Below the pieces are notes generated by a model that saw nothing but the letters and a program-made list of their open reading frames with translations, did no database searches and had not been told where the DNA came from. A DNA stretch of 64,000 nucleotides from Sphingobium sp. WTD-1 (GTDB lineage Bacteria; Pseudomonadota; Alphaproteobacteria; Sphingomonadales; Sphingomonadaceae), in NCBI RefSeq assembly GCF_030128825.1, contig NZ_CP119127.1, forward strand, positions 62,001-126,000, read 5' to 3'. Shown here piece by piece: positions 42,522-52,939 of the stretch. The number at the start of each line of letters is the position of its first letter. Positions within the stretch are counted from its first letter, which is position 1. The translations under genes were made by a program, and so were the position numbers.

Positions 42522-43184
42522 TTACTGCGGGATCCGCCACTGAATGCGGTTCGCGTAGGTCGACGGGATCTTGTTACCCTGGTCATCTTCCGCGGGGCTA
42601 AAGCGCGCGCGGCGGGAAACCAGCTTACAAGTTGCGTCGTCCAGTTCAGGCGAGCCACTCGACTGCGTAACGCTGCAGCTCGTGACACGGCCATCGGCAC
42701 CCACTTCAAGACGGAAACCAGTGGTCCCCTGCTTTTCTTCACGCAGAGCGCGCGAAGGATAGTCTTCCGTGGTTGCCCAGGAACCCGGATTACCACGCGG
42801 CTGCACACCCTTTGCAGCCTGCTTTGCGGCGGGCGGCGGCGGGGGTGCCGGCGGCGGTGCGGCGACCGGAACCTCATTGAATACCGGCGGCGGCGTCCGA
42901 ACCGTCTGGATCGGCGGCGCGGGGGCCGGGGTCTGGACGATCGGCGGCGGCGCGACGACCGGCGGAGGCTCAATCGGCTTGTCCGGCGGCGGCGGCGGCG
43001 GCTCCTCGTCAGGTGGCGGGGGCTCCTCCTTCACGTCGATCACGTTCAGCTGTTCCGCCGCCTTTTTGACATATTTCATGCCAAGACCGGTGACGAAGGC
43101 ATAGCCGAGAACAGCGTGAATCAGGGCGACGATGACGATCGATATCGTACGACTCGATCCTTGCGAGTGGTCAGCATAGGCCAT
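42522..43184 (-). CDS. tonB: Energy transducer TonB
   Basis: 220 aa. One N-terminal membrane helix (about residues 13-33), a long proline-rich linker spanning the periplasm (about 50-120, with EPPPPDEEPPPPPPDKP), and a C-terminal TonB domain (GFRLEVGADGRVTSCSVTQSS and LVSRRARFSPAEDDQG). It contacts the TonB box of outer-membrane receptors. First gene of the operon. The 249 bases upstream, shared with a divergent gene, hold the promoter; I saw no clear Fur box. Confidence 0.95.
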   Translation of the reverse strand: MAYADHSQGSSRTISIVIVALIHAVLGYAFVTGLGMKYVKKAAEQLNVIDVKEEPPPPDEEPPPPPPDKPIEPPPVVAPPPIVQTPAPAPPIQTVRTPPPVFNEVPVAAPPPAPPPPPAAKQAAKGVQPRGNPGSWATTEDYPSRALREEKQGTTGFRLEVGADGRVTSCSVTQSSGSPELDDATCKLVSRRARFSPAEDDQGNKIPSTYANRIQWRIPQ

Positions 43185-43433
43185 TCGGCAACGACACTCC
43201 TTAACTCATCTTACCAGTGGGTTGTACAAATCAGCCAAAAACGGCCCGAGCTGCCCGGGGGTATCCCCGACCACCTTTGGCCCTTATCCGTCCATTTGCT
43301 ACCGTGCGAACTCCTATCGCGGCGCATCGTGGCACGCAAACGCTTTATCGAACTACCGGCTTGCGTTTACCATCACACACCGGAATGACTTGCCTGTGAC
43401 ATCCCTGCCACGGGCTGATAGCATAGGACGAAG

Positions 43434-44312
43434 ATGCAGAAGAAATCCACCACGGCCATGAAGACGCTTGCTTCGCTGTGCCTCATTTCCGCCTCATATA
43501 CCGCCGTTTTTCCGGCATTTTCTCAGACAAATTCGATGACAGCGCAATCATCGACGGTCGCCGCCGGATTGACCTATGCCGACATTGCCGACCTTTCCGA
43601 TGCGGCACCGATCGTTGCCAACGTGCGCATTAGCAACATCGTCCCATTGAAGCCCGAACAGGCTCCGGATGTGCCGGCAGGCTATCGCAGGCTCTATATC
43701 GAGGCCGAAGTGACCGCACTGATTCGCGGCGAAGGGGGTATCAGCCCGACCGTCGGCTATCTTTATGACGCTCGCCTCGATTCGAAGGGCAAGATGCCCA
43801 AGCTGAAAAAGGCGCAGGTGCTGCTGTTCGCCCGTCCGGGCGGGCGTCCGGGCCAGATTCAGCTGATCGCGCGCGATGCGCAGATCGCCGCCACGCCCGC
43901 CGAGGTCGAACGGGTGAAGGCCGTGCTGTCCGCGCTGGTCGCGCCCGATGCCGCACCGCGAATCACCGGCCTGGGTGATGCCTTCCATGTGGCCGGTACG
44001 ATCGCCGGCGAAGGGGAGACCCAGATTTTCCTGCGGACGGAAAATGGCGACCCGGTGTCGCTGTCGATCATCCGCCGTCCCGGACAACAGCCCAGCTGGG
44101 CCGTGGCGCTGGGCGAAATCGTCGATGAAGCTGCCCGCGCGCCCGCCCCTGGCAGCCTGCTCTGGTATCGGCTGAGCTGTAGCCTGCCGGCCAATCTGCC
44201 AGCGCAATCGGTCCGCACCCTGGCGGTGCAGGACGCTGAATCCGCACGCGCGGATTATCAGTTCGTCCTGAACGCGCTCGGCCGTTGCGCACGCAATCGA
44301 AAGCCGATCTGA
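43434..44312 (+). CDS. Secreted protein of unknown function
   Basis: 292 aa from the ATG with AGGA upstream; ATG at 43458 would give the shorter signal (MKTLASLCLISASYTAVFPAFSQ). Signal cleavage likely near residue 31. The mature part is beta-rich with VRISNIVPLKP and VLLFARPGGRPGQIQLIARDAQ. It has a C-terminal pair of Cys in LSCSLPAN and LGRCARN that could form a disulfide. I recognise no family. Divergent from tonB, single gene, then hom in the same direction 109 bases on. Confidence 0.7.
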   Translation: MQKKSTTAMKTLASLCLISASYTAVFPAFSQTNSMTAQSSTVAAGLTYADIADLSDAAPIVANVRISNIVPLKPEQAPDVPAGYRRLYIEAEVTALIRGEGGISPTVGYLYDARLDSKGKMPKLKKAQVLLFARPGGRPGQIQLIARDAQIAATPAEVERVKAVLSALVAPDAAPRITGLGDAFHVAGTIAGEGETQIFLRTENGDPVSLSIIRRPGQQPSWAVALGEIVDEAARAPAPGSLLWYRLSCSLPANLPAQSVRTLAVQDAESARADYQFVLNALGRCARNRKPI

Positions 44313-44421
44313 CCGACCACGCACTTATCTTTCAATCGGGCGCCGCCGTGCTTTTCCTTGGACAGCGGCGCTCGGGCCGCTATCAGCGCGGCTCTTACAG
44401 TGCGAAGGACCAGGAAACGCC

Positions 44422-45726
44422 ATGACCAATCTCCACCGCCATGCCCCGCTGCGCGTCGCGCTCGTTGGCCTCGGAACGGTGGGTGGCGGCGTCATTCGCC
44501 TGCTCAACACCAATGGCGACCTGATTGCCCGCCGTGCCGGCTGCCCGGTGCAGGTGGTCGCCATCTCCGCACGCGACCGCAACAAGGATCGCGGCGTCGA
44601 CCTGTCCCCCTATGAATGGGTCGATGACATGACGACGCTGGCGACCCGCGACGATATCGACGTGGTGGTCGAACTGATCGGTGGCGCCGACGGCCCCGCC
44701 CTCACCCTTGCCCGCCAGTGCCTGGCCGCCGGCAAGCCGTTCGTCACCGCCAACAAGGCGATGCTGGCCCATCATGGCCTCGACCTCGCCAGTCGGGCGG
44801 AGAAGGCGGGCGTGGCGCTGAAATATGAAGCGGCGGTCGCTGGCGGCATCCCGGTCATCAAGGGCATGCGCGAAGGCGCGGCGGCCAACGAGATCAGCCG
44901 CGTCTACGGCATCCTCAACGGCACCTGCAATTACATCCTGACCACCATGGAAAAGGAAGGCCGGGGCTTTGACGAGGTGCTGAAGGAAGCCCAGGAACTA
45001 GGCTATGCCGAGGCAGATCCGAGCTTCGACATTGACGGCGTCGATGCCGCGCACAAGCTGACCATCCTCGCCAGCCTGGCCTTTGGCACCGAACTGGACT
45101 TCGACCATGTCGCCACCACCGGCATCCGCCATGTGATCGCCGCCGACATTGCCGAGGCAGCGGCGCTGGGCTTCCGCATCCGCCTGGTCGGCATGGCCGA
45201 GAATGGCCCGGAAGGGCTGTTCCAGCGCGTCCATCCGATGCTGGTGCCGCTCGACCATCCGCTGGCCCATGTCGATGGCTCGCTCAATGCCGTCGTGGCC
45301 GAGGGCAATTTCGTCGGCCGTCTCTTCTTCCAGGGGCGTGGCGCGGGCGACGGCCCGACCGCTTCGGCCGTGGTCGCCGACCTGATCGACGTGGCGCGGG
45401 ACGAATATGGCGATGCGCTGGCAATGCCGGTCGCCGCCCTGACCCCGCAGCAGCCGGCAGACGCCGGCCAGCGGATCGGCCGCGCCTATCTGCGCTTCAA
45501 GGTGCAGGATCGCCCCGGCGTGCTGGCCGAGATTGCCGCCGCGACCCGCGATGCCGGCGTCTCGATCGAGAGCATGATCCAGCGCGGCGCCAACCAGGCC
45601 GATGGCGTGCTGGTGGCGATCGTCACCCATGCCGGCGAGGAACGCTGCGTGCGCGAGACGCTGGAGCGGCTGGCCGGCTCCGACAGCCTACTCGACACGC
45701 CGATGGTCATGCATATTCTGGATTGA
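44422..45726 (+). CDS. hom: Homoserine dehydrogenase
   Basis: 434 aa. NAD(P)-binding start (VGLGTVGGGVIRLL), catalytic region with VAGGIPVIKGMREG, NGTCNYILTTM and ADPSFDIDGVDAAHKL, and a C-terminal ACT domain (about 350-434) that gives feedback control by threonine in this family. It reduces aspartate semialdehyde to homoserine for Thr, Met and Ile. AGGAAA precedes the ATG by five bases. glpX lies 667 bases downstream. A neighbouring aminotransferase I would expect next to hom is instead at 58742. Confidence 0.96.
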   Translation: MTNLHRHAPLRVALVGLGTVGGGVIRLLNTNGDLIARRAGCPVQVVAISARDRNKDRGVDLSPYEWVDDMTTLATRDDIDVVVELIGGADGPALTLARQCLAAGKPFVTANKAMLAHHGLDLASRAEKAGVALKYEAAVAGGIPVIKGMREGAAANEISRVYGILNGTCNYILTTMEKEGRGFDEVLKEAQELGYAEADPSFDIDGVDAAHKLTILASLAFGTELDFDHVATTGIRHVIAADIAEAAALGFRIRLVGMAENGPEGLFQRVHPMLVPLDHPLAHVDGSLNAVVAEGNFVGRLFFQGRGAGDGPTASAVVADLIDVARDEYGDALAMPVAALTPQQPADAGQRIGRAYLRFKVQDRPGVLAEIAAATRDAGVSIESMIQRGANQADGVLVAIVTHAGEERCVRETLERLAGSDSLLDTPMVMHILD

Positions 45727-45747
45727 GCCGACAGGCCCAGTGCTGGT

Positions 45748-46215
45748 TCAGTGCTGGCCCGCGCCCCTGACCTGATCCGGCAGGGGCGGCGGCGGCGCCA
45801 TGTCGGCGTCGGGGTCCAGCAAATGGGTGATGACCTTGCCGGCCAGCATTGCCGCGCCCAGGATCGGCACGCCGCCGCCGACGCAGCCCGCCCCCTGCCC
45901 GCCGACGACGCCACAGGCGCCTTGCCTGGGTGCGGCAGCGGAAGCGCGCGGCGCATCGCCGGCAAGCGGTCGCCCCTCAACCGGTTCGCGCGGCAGGGGC
46001 AGCCTTTCCTTCGCATTGCGTTCCGCCCGGCTGCCGCAGACGACGATGCCGCCGCCGCTGCGATCGCACGGCCGCACCACGGCAGTGCGCGCCTGATATT
46101 GCTCCATCGCGGTGCGCTGGGCGAGCGGCGCCCCTTCGACCGGCACGACTTCCTGCGCGGCCGCCGATGGCATGCCCAGAATCAGAAGAAGGATACCGCA
46201 AAGGCGCATTTGCAT
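45748..46215 (-). CDS. Secreted protein of unknown function
   Basis: 155 aa from ATG 46215 (MQMRLCGILLLILGMPSAAAQ); ATG 46209 is equivalent. The signal peptide is clear (about residues 1-21). The mature part has VVRPCDRSGGGIVVCGSRAERNAKERLPLP with one Cys pair, and then a Gly/Cys-rich stretch (GACGVVGGQGAGCVGGGV) with a possible weak membrane or lipid-contact segment. A much longer open frame upstream is ignored because it runs antisense through glpX. It converges with hom and diverges from glpX. Confidence 0.62.
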   Translation of the reverse strand: MQMRLCGILLLILGMPSAAAQEVVPVEGAPLAQRTAMEQYQARTAVVRPCDRSGGGIVVCGSRAERNAKERLPLPREPVEGRPLAGDAPRASAAAPRQGACGVVGGQGAGCVGGGVPILGAAMLAGKVITHLLDPDADMAPPPPLPDQVRGAGQH

Positions 46216-46393
46216 ATCTGAACAGGCGAAGATGGCGGGATGATGGCGACCGGCCATGCCGCAGCGGCAGCATTGGCGCGCCCACCCGTTGCTTCCCGAC
46301 CATGAAAAGCGCCGTTGCACCGGCAAGTTGGGTCGACAAGGCGGGACGGACATCCTATCGCCCTCCTCAATGATTTTCAGCAGAGGGATGGCT

Positions 46394-47377
46394 ATGGTGC
46401 AGGCTAGTTCGATACTCGATCGCGTCTTGGTGCTTGAAATGGTGCGTGTCACCGAAGCGGCTGCGATTGCAGCCTCCAAGCTGATTGGTCGAGGCGACGA
46501 GAAGGCCGCCGACGCCGCTGCGGTCGAGGCGATGCGCCTGGCCTTCAACGACCTTTATATGGACGGCACCGTCGTGATCGGCGAAGGCGAGCGCGACGAG
46601 GCACCGATGCTCTATATCGGCGAGAAGGTCGGCAATGCGATCGGCAAAGGCCCCAAGATCGACATCGCGCTCGATCCGCTGGAAGGCACCACCATCACCG
46701 CCAAGGCCGGCCCCAATGCGCTGGCCGTGCTCGCCATTTCGGAAGAAGGCGGCCTGCTCAACGCGCCCGACGTCTATATGGACAAGATCGCCGTCGGTCC
46801 GGGCTATCCCGACGACATCATCGACCTCAACAAGTCGGTGAAGGAGAATGTCGAGGCAGTAGCCCAGCACAAGGGCGTCGATCCGCATGAAATCATCGTC
46901 TGCGTGCTGGATCGCCCGCGCCACGAGAAGCTGATCGCCGAACTGCGCGCGATCGGTTGCGGCATCATGCTGATCCCGGACGGCGACGTTGCCGGCGTGA
47001 TCGCGACCACCGATCCCGAAACCACGATCGACATCTATATGGGATCGGGCGGCGCGCCCGAGGGCGTGCTGGCCTGTGCCGCGCTGCGCTGCGTCGGAGG
47101 TCAGTTCAAGGGCCGCCTGCTGTTCCGCAACGATGACGAGAAGCAGCGCGCCTACAAGTGGGGCATCACCGACCTGGACAAGGTCTATGACCTCAAGGAA
47201 CTGGCCAAGGGCGACTGCATCTTTGCCGCGACCGGTGTGACCGACGGGTCGCTGCTGGCCGGCGTGAAGCGCCTGCCCGGCGACAAGCTGACCACCGAGA
47301 GCGTGGTGATGCGCGCCAGCACCGGCACCGTGCGCTGGGTCAAGGGCGAGCATCGCGTGGAGCGCAAGGACGCCTGA
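46394..47377 (+). CDS. glpX: Class II fructose-1,6-bisphosphatase GlpX
   Basis: 327 aa from the ATG six bases after GAGGG; the ATG two codons earlier (46388) sits directly on that site. Family motifs: DGTVVIGEGERDEAPMLYIGE, IALDPLEGTTI with metal-binding acidic residues, and YMGSGGAPEGVLA. It makes fructose-6-phosphate in gluconeogenesis, a role matching the glycerol genes at 51.5-54.4 kb. Terminator just after. Confidence 0.95.
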   Translation: MVQASSILDRVLVLEMVRVTEAAAIAASKLIGRGDEKAADAAAVEAMRLAFNDLYMDGTVVIGEGERDEAPMLYIGEKVGNAIGKGPKIDIALDPLEGTTITAKAGPNALAVLAISEEGGLLNAPDVYMDKIAVGPGYPDDIIDLNKSVKENVEAVAQHKGVDPHEIIVCVLDRPRHEKLIAELRAIGCGIMLIPDGDVAGVIATTDPETTIDIYMGSGGAPEGVLACAALRCVGGQFKGRLLFRNDDEKQRAYKWGITDLDKVYDLKELAKGDCIFAATGVTDGSLLAGVKRLPGDKLTTESVVMRASTGTVRWVKGEHRVERKDA

Positions 47378-47401
47378 TCGGGCGCACTGGACGGAAAGAC
47401 G

Positions 47402-47426
47402 AAGGGGGCCGAAAGGCCCCCTTTTT
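47402..47426 (+). terminator. Terminator after glpX
   Basis: AAGGGGGCC (47402-47410) pairs with GGCCCCCTT (47415-47423) around GAAA and runs into five T. Confidence 0.93.
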
Positions 47427-47472
47427 CGTGGTCATCGATGCGGGAGGATTCGTCCCCGATAATCGCCAGCGG

Positions 47473-47850
47473 TCAGTGGCTGGCGCGGTGGTTGAGATCG
47501 TGTCCGAGCGCGAGGATGGCGACGCCAAGCAACGTATAGGCGCTTTCCTGCCAGCCATGGTCCATGGTCAGCGCGCCGGCCATGATGCCCAGGCCCAGCG
47601 AACCGATCGCCGCCGGCATCATGAAGCGATGGACGAGCGCGCCATGGCCGAGCGCGATCGCGCCCATCAGGATGGCGAGCGCCAGCCCCGCTTCATGGAA
47701 GATCGGGCTGCCGAAGATCCCGCCAGCCGACGCCAGCAGGCCCAGCACGACCGCCGTCAGGAAGCAATGCGCGACGCACAGGCCCGAGAGCGCCATCGCG
47801 AGGCGATCGAGGCGGCCGGATTCCAGAGCGTGGCGGAGGCTGGACGACAT
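47473..47850 (-). CDS. MerC-domain membrane protein
   Basis: 125 aa, four membrane helices with the MerC-type start LSGLCVAHCFLTAVVL, two cysteines in the first helix, and HDLNH near the end. MerC proteins were named for mercury uptake, but sphingomonad homologues occur with zinc-homeostasis genes in my recollection. A palindrome matching the Zur core lies 32-44 bases before the ATG (47882-47894), so zinc control is likely. No mer genes are near. Confidence 0.85.
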   Translation of the reverse strand: MSSSLRHALESGRLDRLAMALSGLCVAHCFLTAVVLGLLASAGGIFGSPIFHEAGLALAILMGAIALGHGALVHRFMMPAAIGSLGLGIMAGALTMDHGWQESAYTLLGVAILALGHDLNHRASH

Positions 47851-47881
47851 GGTGCGCGTTACATAGTCGAGAGCGGCATAA

Positions 47882-47894
47882 GTTACAACATAAC
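47882..47894 (-). promoter_or_regulatory. Zur-like operator upstream of the MerC gene
   Basis: On the minus strand GTTATGTTGTAAC matches 10 of the 12 defined positions of the E. coli-type Zur core GTTATANTATAAC (recalled). It is located 32 bases before the start, where a repressor would block transcription. Confidence 0.55.
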
Positions 47895-47941
47895 ATCACC
47901 GATTTTTCCGGCGGGAAAGACGCTCTCGTTCCGCCGGATCA

Positions 47942-49723
47942 TCAGGCGGCGAAGCGCAGACAGTTGCGACCGCTGCCCTTGGCGGCATAGAGCGCCTTGT
48001 CCGCCGCCTCCATCAGGGTCGCGGCGCTGGCGCAGCCGTCCAGTTCGACAAGGCCCGCGCTGAAGGTGATGGCAATATCCTCGCCATTGCCGAGCGGGAA
48101 AGGCCGCACCCCGACGCGGGTGCGCAGATGCTCGCAGATGCGTTCGGCCCGTTCCAGATCGACATCGGGCAGCAGCACGGCAAACTCCTCGCCGCCCAGA
48201 CGACCGATGCTGCCGGTGCCGCGCAGTGCCTGGCGCAGCCGCTCGACAAAGCCGACCAGTACCCGGTCGCCGGCGGCATGGCCGTGACGGTCATTGACCG
48301 ACTTGAAATGATCAATGTCGATCAGCAGCAGGCAGGCCCGTCCACCGGCGGCGACGCGGGCGATCTGCTCGTCCAGCTTTTCCTGGAACGCGCGGCGGCT
48401 GTCGGCGCCGGTCAGGGCATCCTGCGCCGCGGCCTGGTGCAGCGCCCGCTGGCGCGCCTTGTGGCGGGAAATGTCGCGCACCGTGCTGATGACGCCGATC
48501 GCCCGCCCCTGCTCGTCCAGCACGGCGCGGACCAGCATCTCATACCAGTCGCAATCATTGTCCGGCCGGTTGGGGCGAAATTCGACCGCATGCGCCTCCC
48601 CCGGATGGGCGAGCGCGCGGCGATGGGTGACGATCGCGAAGGGGCGATATTCCGGGTCGATCAGGTCAACGGCTGGCTGGCCCAGCAGTTTGTCCGCATC
48701 AATGCCGATCTGGTCGACGGCCGAAGGCGAGACATATTGGATGATGCCGTCGATGCTGAGATTGACCACGCCGTCGCCGCTATGTTCGGCGAAGGCCCGA
48801 TAGCGCGCCTCGCTGTCCCGCAACATGCGGATCAGGCGGCGACGGCTGTTGAGTTCGGCCGCCACGGGAACCGACAGCAGGAAGCTGAGCGCGAGATAGA
48901 ATTGGAAGAACTGGATGCGTTCGGGGATATCGGCCGCGACCAGCCGGAGCGGGCCATGGCCGGTCATGGTCGCGGTGCCGCCGATCAGGGCGAGAATGAC
49001 GATCGCCGCCGCCGCCCCCGCATAGCCGGTGCGAAAGGCGATCAGCACCAACGGCAACAGCGAGGCGAACAGCATCGGATAATCGACGCGATAGAAGATC
49101 CACCAACTGCATAGGGCGAAGGCAGACAGCAGACCGAACGCCTCCAGCCGCTCGATCGGCCGGGCCTGGCGCGCCCAGCGGCTGACCTCGCCCTGCAGCA
49201 GGATCAGCAGCAGGGGCGTGCAGATGAGGCCACCCAGCACATGGCCGCTATACCATTGCAGCCAGATATGGGGGAAATTGCCATCCAGCAGGAAAGCGAC
49301 CACCAGTCCGGCGGCGATGCCGGCGAGGATGTTCGCTACGCCGGCGAGCGCAGCCACGAAAATGCTCAATTCGCGCATCGATCCGCCGATCTGCCGCCCG
49401 ACATTCATCCGGCGACAGATATAGGCGACGACCAGCGCCTCGCCGGCATTGATGAAAGCCATCGGCACCGCCGCGAGCGGCCCCATGCCGAACAGGGCGG
49501 TCGCGATCGTGCTGGCAATCATGCAAGAGATCAGGAGGCGCGGCCAGGCGCGCATCCGCGCGGTCATCATTTCCGCCATCAGCAGGGCATTGGCACCCCA
49601 GATGAAGGCCAAGCCGCCTTCGAATCGCGAAGTCAGCAGAGCAAGCGACGCGACCGCAAAGTAAAGCAGGCCGGTAAATACCGACATTTTCAGGGAGATA
49701 TGGCGAAGGGCGGACCGCGTCAT
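47942..49723 (-). CDS. MASE1-PAS-GGDEF diguanylate cyclase
   Basis: 593 aa. Eight or so membrane helices (residues 12-290) form a MASE1 sensor domain. A PAS domain (about 307-425, ARYRAFAEHSGDGVVNLSIDG) follows, then a GGDEF domain (about 440-590) with the active-site motif RLGGEEFAVLLPD and DIDHFKSVNDRHGHAAGD. It should make cyclic-di-GMP from GTP in response to an unknown signal. The PilZ protein at 40144 could be one receptor in the same cell. Upstream is AT-rich with TTAA words but no clean CtrA box. Confidence 0.93.
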   Translation of the reverse strand: MTRSALRHISLKMSVFTGLLYFAVASLALLTSRFEGGLAFIWGANALLMAEMMTARMRAWPRLLISCMIASTIATALFGMGPLAAVPMAFINAGEALVVAYICRRMNVGRQIGGSMRELSIFVAALAGVANILAGIAAGLVVAFLLDGNFPHIWLQWYSGHVLGGLICTPLLLILLQGEVSRWARQARPIERLEAFGLLSAFALCSWWIFYRVDYPMLFASLLPLVLIAFRTGYAGAAAAIVILALIGGTATMTGHGPLRLVAADIPERIQFFQFYLALSFLLSVPVAAELNSRRRLIRMLRDSEARYRAFAEHSGDGVVNLSIDGIIQYVSPSAVDQIGIDADKLLGQPAVDLIDPEYRPFAIVTHRRALAHPGEAHAVEFRPNRPDNDCDWYEMLVRAVLDEQGRAIGVISTVRDISRHKARQRALHQAAAQDALTGADSRRAFQEKLDEQIARVAAGGRACLLLIDIDHFKSVNDRHGHAAGDRVLVGFVERLRQALRGTGSIGRLGGEEFAVLLPDVDLERAERICEHLRTRVGVRPFPLGNGEDIAITFSAGLVELDGCASAATLMEAADKALYAAKGSGRNCLRFAA

Positions 49724-49798
49724 GTTCCCATCCGGGTTAAGCGGACAATGTTAATATATATTCCTATGCCCCGGACTATTTCTTGCCGAATATATGCA

Positions 49799-49831
49799 AT
49801 CAGGCCCCGGCGCTATTAGCCGGGGCCTGAT
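49799..49831 (-). terminator. Hairpin after the catalase gene
   Basis: ATCAGGCCCCGGC (49799-49811) pairs perfectly with GCCGGGGCCTGAT (49819-49831). On the minus strand the T-tract is weak (TTGCATAT), but the 13-bp stem should stop polymerase or protect the 3' end. Confidence 0.75.
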
Positions 49832-49852
49832 TTTGGAATATTGCAAGTCTAT

Positions 49853-51352
49853 TCAACTGGATGCGTCAGCCAACAGCGCATCGGTCGGGGCCGAAATCGA
49901 CGGATTGCGATCCTTGATCGTGGCCCGCGCCTGGCGCACGCCGGCGCCATAGTCGGAATGGACCTGGTCGAAGAGCTTGCACTGGCGCTCCTCGATCTCG
50001 TCCGGGATATCGCCCATGGCGGCGGCGATATTGGCGAAGAGACGCGCCTTCTGCGCATCGTCGAACAGGTTGAACAGCGCGCGCGGCTGGCCGAAATCAT
50101 CATTGCCTTCGCGATGATTATAGCGGTCGGCATCGCCCGAAATCTTCAGCGGCGGCTCCAGGAAGCGCTGATCCTCGACCGGGCCGCCAAAGCTGTTGGG
50201 CTCATAATAGGCGGCCGGGTTCGGATTGTTCGGGAAGAAGCGCATCGCCCCGTCCTTGTGATAATGATGCACTGGGCATTTGGGGGCATTGACCGGCAGC
50301 GCCTCATAATGGGTGCCGATCCGATGCCGGTGCGCGTCCGCATAGGAGAAGATGCGTGCCTGCAGCATCTTGTCGGGCGAGAAGCCGATGCCCGGCACGA
50401 TGTTGGAGGGCGAGAAGGCGGCCTGTTCGATCTCCGCGAAATAATTGTCGGCGTTGCGGTTCAGCTCCAGCACGCCAACGTCGATCGGCGGATAATCGGC
50501 ATGCGGCCAGACCTTGGTGAGGTCGAACGGATTATAGGGCGTCTTGTCCGCATCCAGTTCGGGCATGATCTGGACCTGCATCTTCCATTTGGGGAAGTCG
50601 CCCTTCTCGATCGCCTCGAACAGATCCTCCTGCGTGGATTCGCGGGTGCGGCCGACGACATCGGCCGCTTCCTCGTTGGTCCAGTGGCGGTGGCCCTGCA
50701 TCGTCTTGAAGTGGAACTTCACCCAGAAACGCTCGCCGGCGTCGTTGATGAAGCTGAAGGTGTGGCTGCCATAGCCGTTGATATGGCGCACATCGGTCGG
50801 CAGGCCGCGATCCGACATCAGGATCGTCACCTGATGCAGCGATTCCGGCGACAGCGACCAGAAGTCCCACATTGCCGTGGGCGAGCGCAAATTGGTGCGC
50901 GGATGGCGCTTCTGCGTGTGGATGAAATCGGGGAATTTCAGCGGATCGCGCACGAAGAAGACCGGCGTGTTGTTGCCGACCAGATCCCAATTGCCTTCGG
51001 GCGTATAGAATTTCATCGCGAAGCCGCGCACGTCGCGCTCGGCATCGGCCGCGCCCAGTTCGCCCGCCACCGTCGAGAAGCGCAGGATCATCGGCGTTTG
51101 CGCGCCCGGCTGGAGCGCCTTCGCCTTGGTATATTTGGAAATGTCGCCGGTGATGGTGAGCGTGCCATAGGCGCCCCAGCCCTTGGCATGGACGACACGT
51201 TCGGGGATGCGTTCGCGATTCTGGTGCGCCAGCTTTTCGAGCAGCTGATAATCCTGAAGCAGCAGCGGGCCGCGCGGGCCTGCGCTCAGGCTGTTCTGGT
51301 TATCGGCAATCGGCGCGCCCGCGCTCGTCGTCATCACTGGCTTATCGACCAT
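49853..51352 (-). CDS. katA: Heme catalase
   Basis: 499 aa, small-subunit type. Distal His is in [13 protein letters not shown] (around residue 55), the Asn in [11 protein letters not shown], and the proximal heme Tyr in [14 protein letters not shown]. It decomposes hydrogen peroxide in the cytoplasm. Strong GAGGAGG five bases before ATG. An inverted repeat (51434-51460) upstream could bind a peroxide-responsive regulator such as OxyR, but the OxyR consensus is not clear. Confidence 0.95.
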   Translation of the reverse strand: MVDKPVMTTSAGAPIADNQNSLSAGPRGPLLLQDYQLLEKLAHQNRERIPERVVHAKGWGAYGTLTITGDISKYTKAKALQPGAQTPMILRFSTVAGELGAADAERDVRGFAMKFYTPEGNWDLVGNNTPVFFVRDPLKFPDFIHTQKRHPRTNLRSPTAMWDFWSLSPESLHQVTILMSDRGLPTDVRHINGYGSHTFSFINDAGERFWVKFHFKTMQGHRHWTNEEAADVVGRTRESTQEDLFEAIEKGDFPKWKMQVQIMPELDADKTPYNPFDLTKVWPHADYPPIDVGVLELNRNADNYFAEIEQAAFSPSNIVPGIGFSPDKMLQARIFSYADAHRHRIGTHYEALPVNAPKCPVHHYHKDGAMRFFPNNPNPAAYYEPNSFGGPVEDQRFLEPPLKISGDADRYNHREGNDDFGQPRALFNLFDDAQKARLFANIAAAMGDIPDEIEERQCKLFDQVHSDYGAGVRQARATIKDRNPSISAPTDALLADASS

Positions 51353-51433
51353 ATCGTCCTCCTCAGCTTTGGATGAGAACAGGCTAAGGCCCCGCGAAGT
51401 TTCAGAAAAACTGATTAAATCGGATTGGGTGAT

Positions 51434-51460
51434 CGATTTTTACGGTCAATCTGAAAATCG
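51434..51460. promoter_or_regulatory. Inverted repeat in the katA upstream region
   Basis: CGATTTT (51434-51440) and AAAATCG (51454-51460), perfect arms 13 bases apart, between the glpK stop and katA start. LysR-type spacing, but it could equally be the end of the glpK transcript. Confidence 0.35.
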
Positions 51461-51466
51461 CCCGGG

Positions 51467-52935
<1,469 letters not shown>

Positions 52936-52939
<4 letters not shown>

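Noticed and set aside
43116..43388. 90-codon plus-strand frame over the tonB start
   Set aside because: Antisense to tonB start and its promoter; no ribosome site and no family.
45748..46548. 266-codon version of the small secreted protein gene
   Set aside because: The extra N-terminus is antisense to the glpX start; the signal peptide begins at 46215 or 46209.
49737..49760. CtrA box upstream of the diguanylate cyclase
   Set aside because: TTAA words are spaced by 10 rather than the 7 bases of the known motif.
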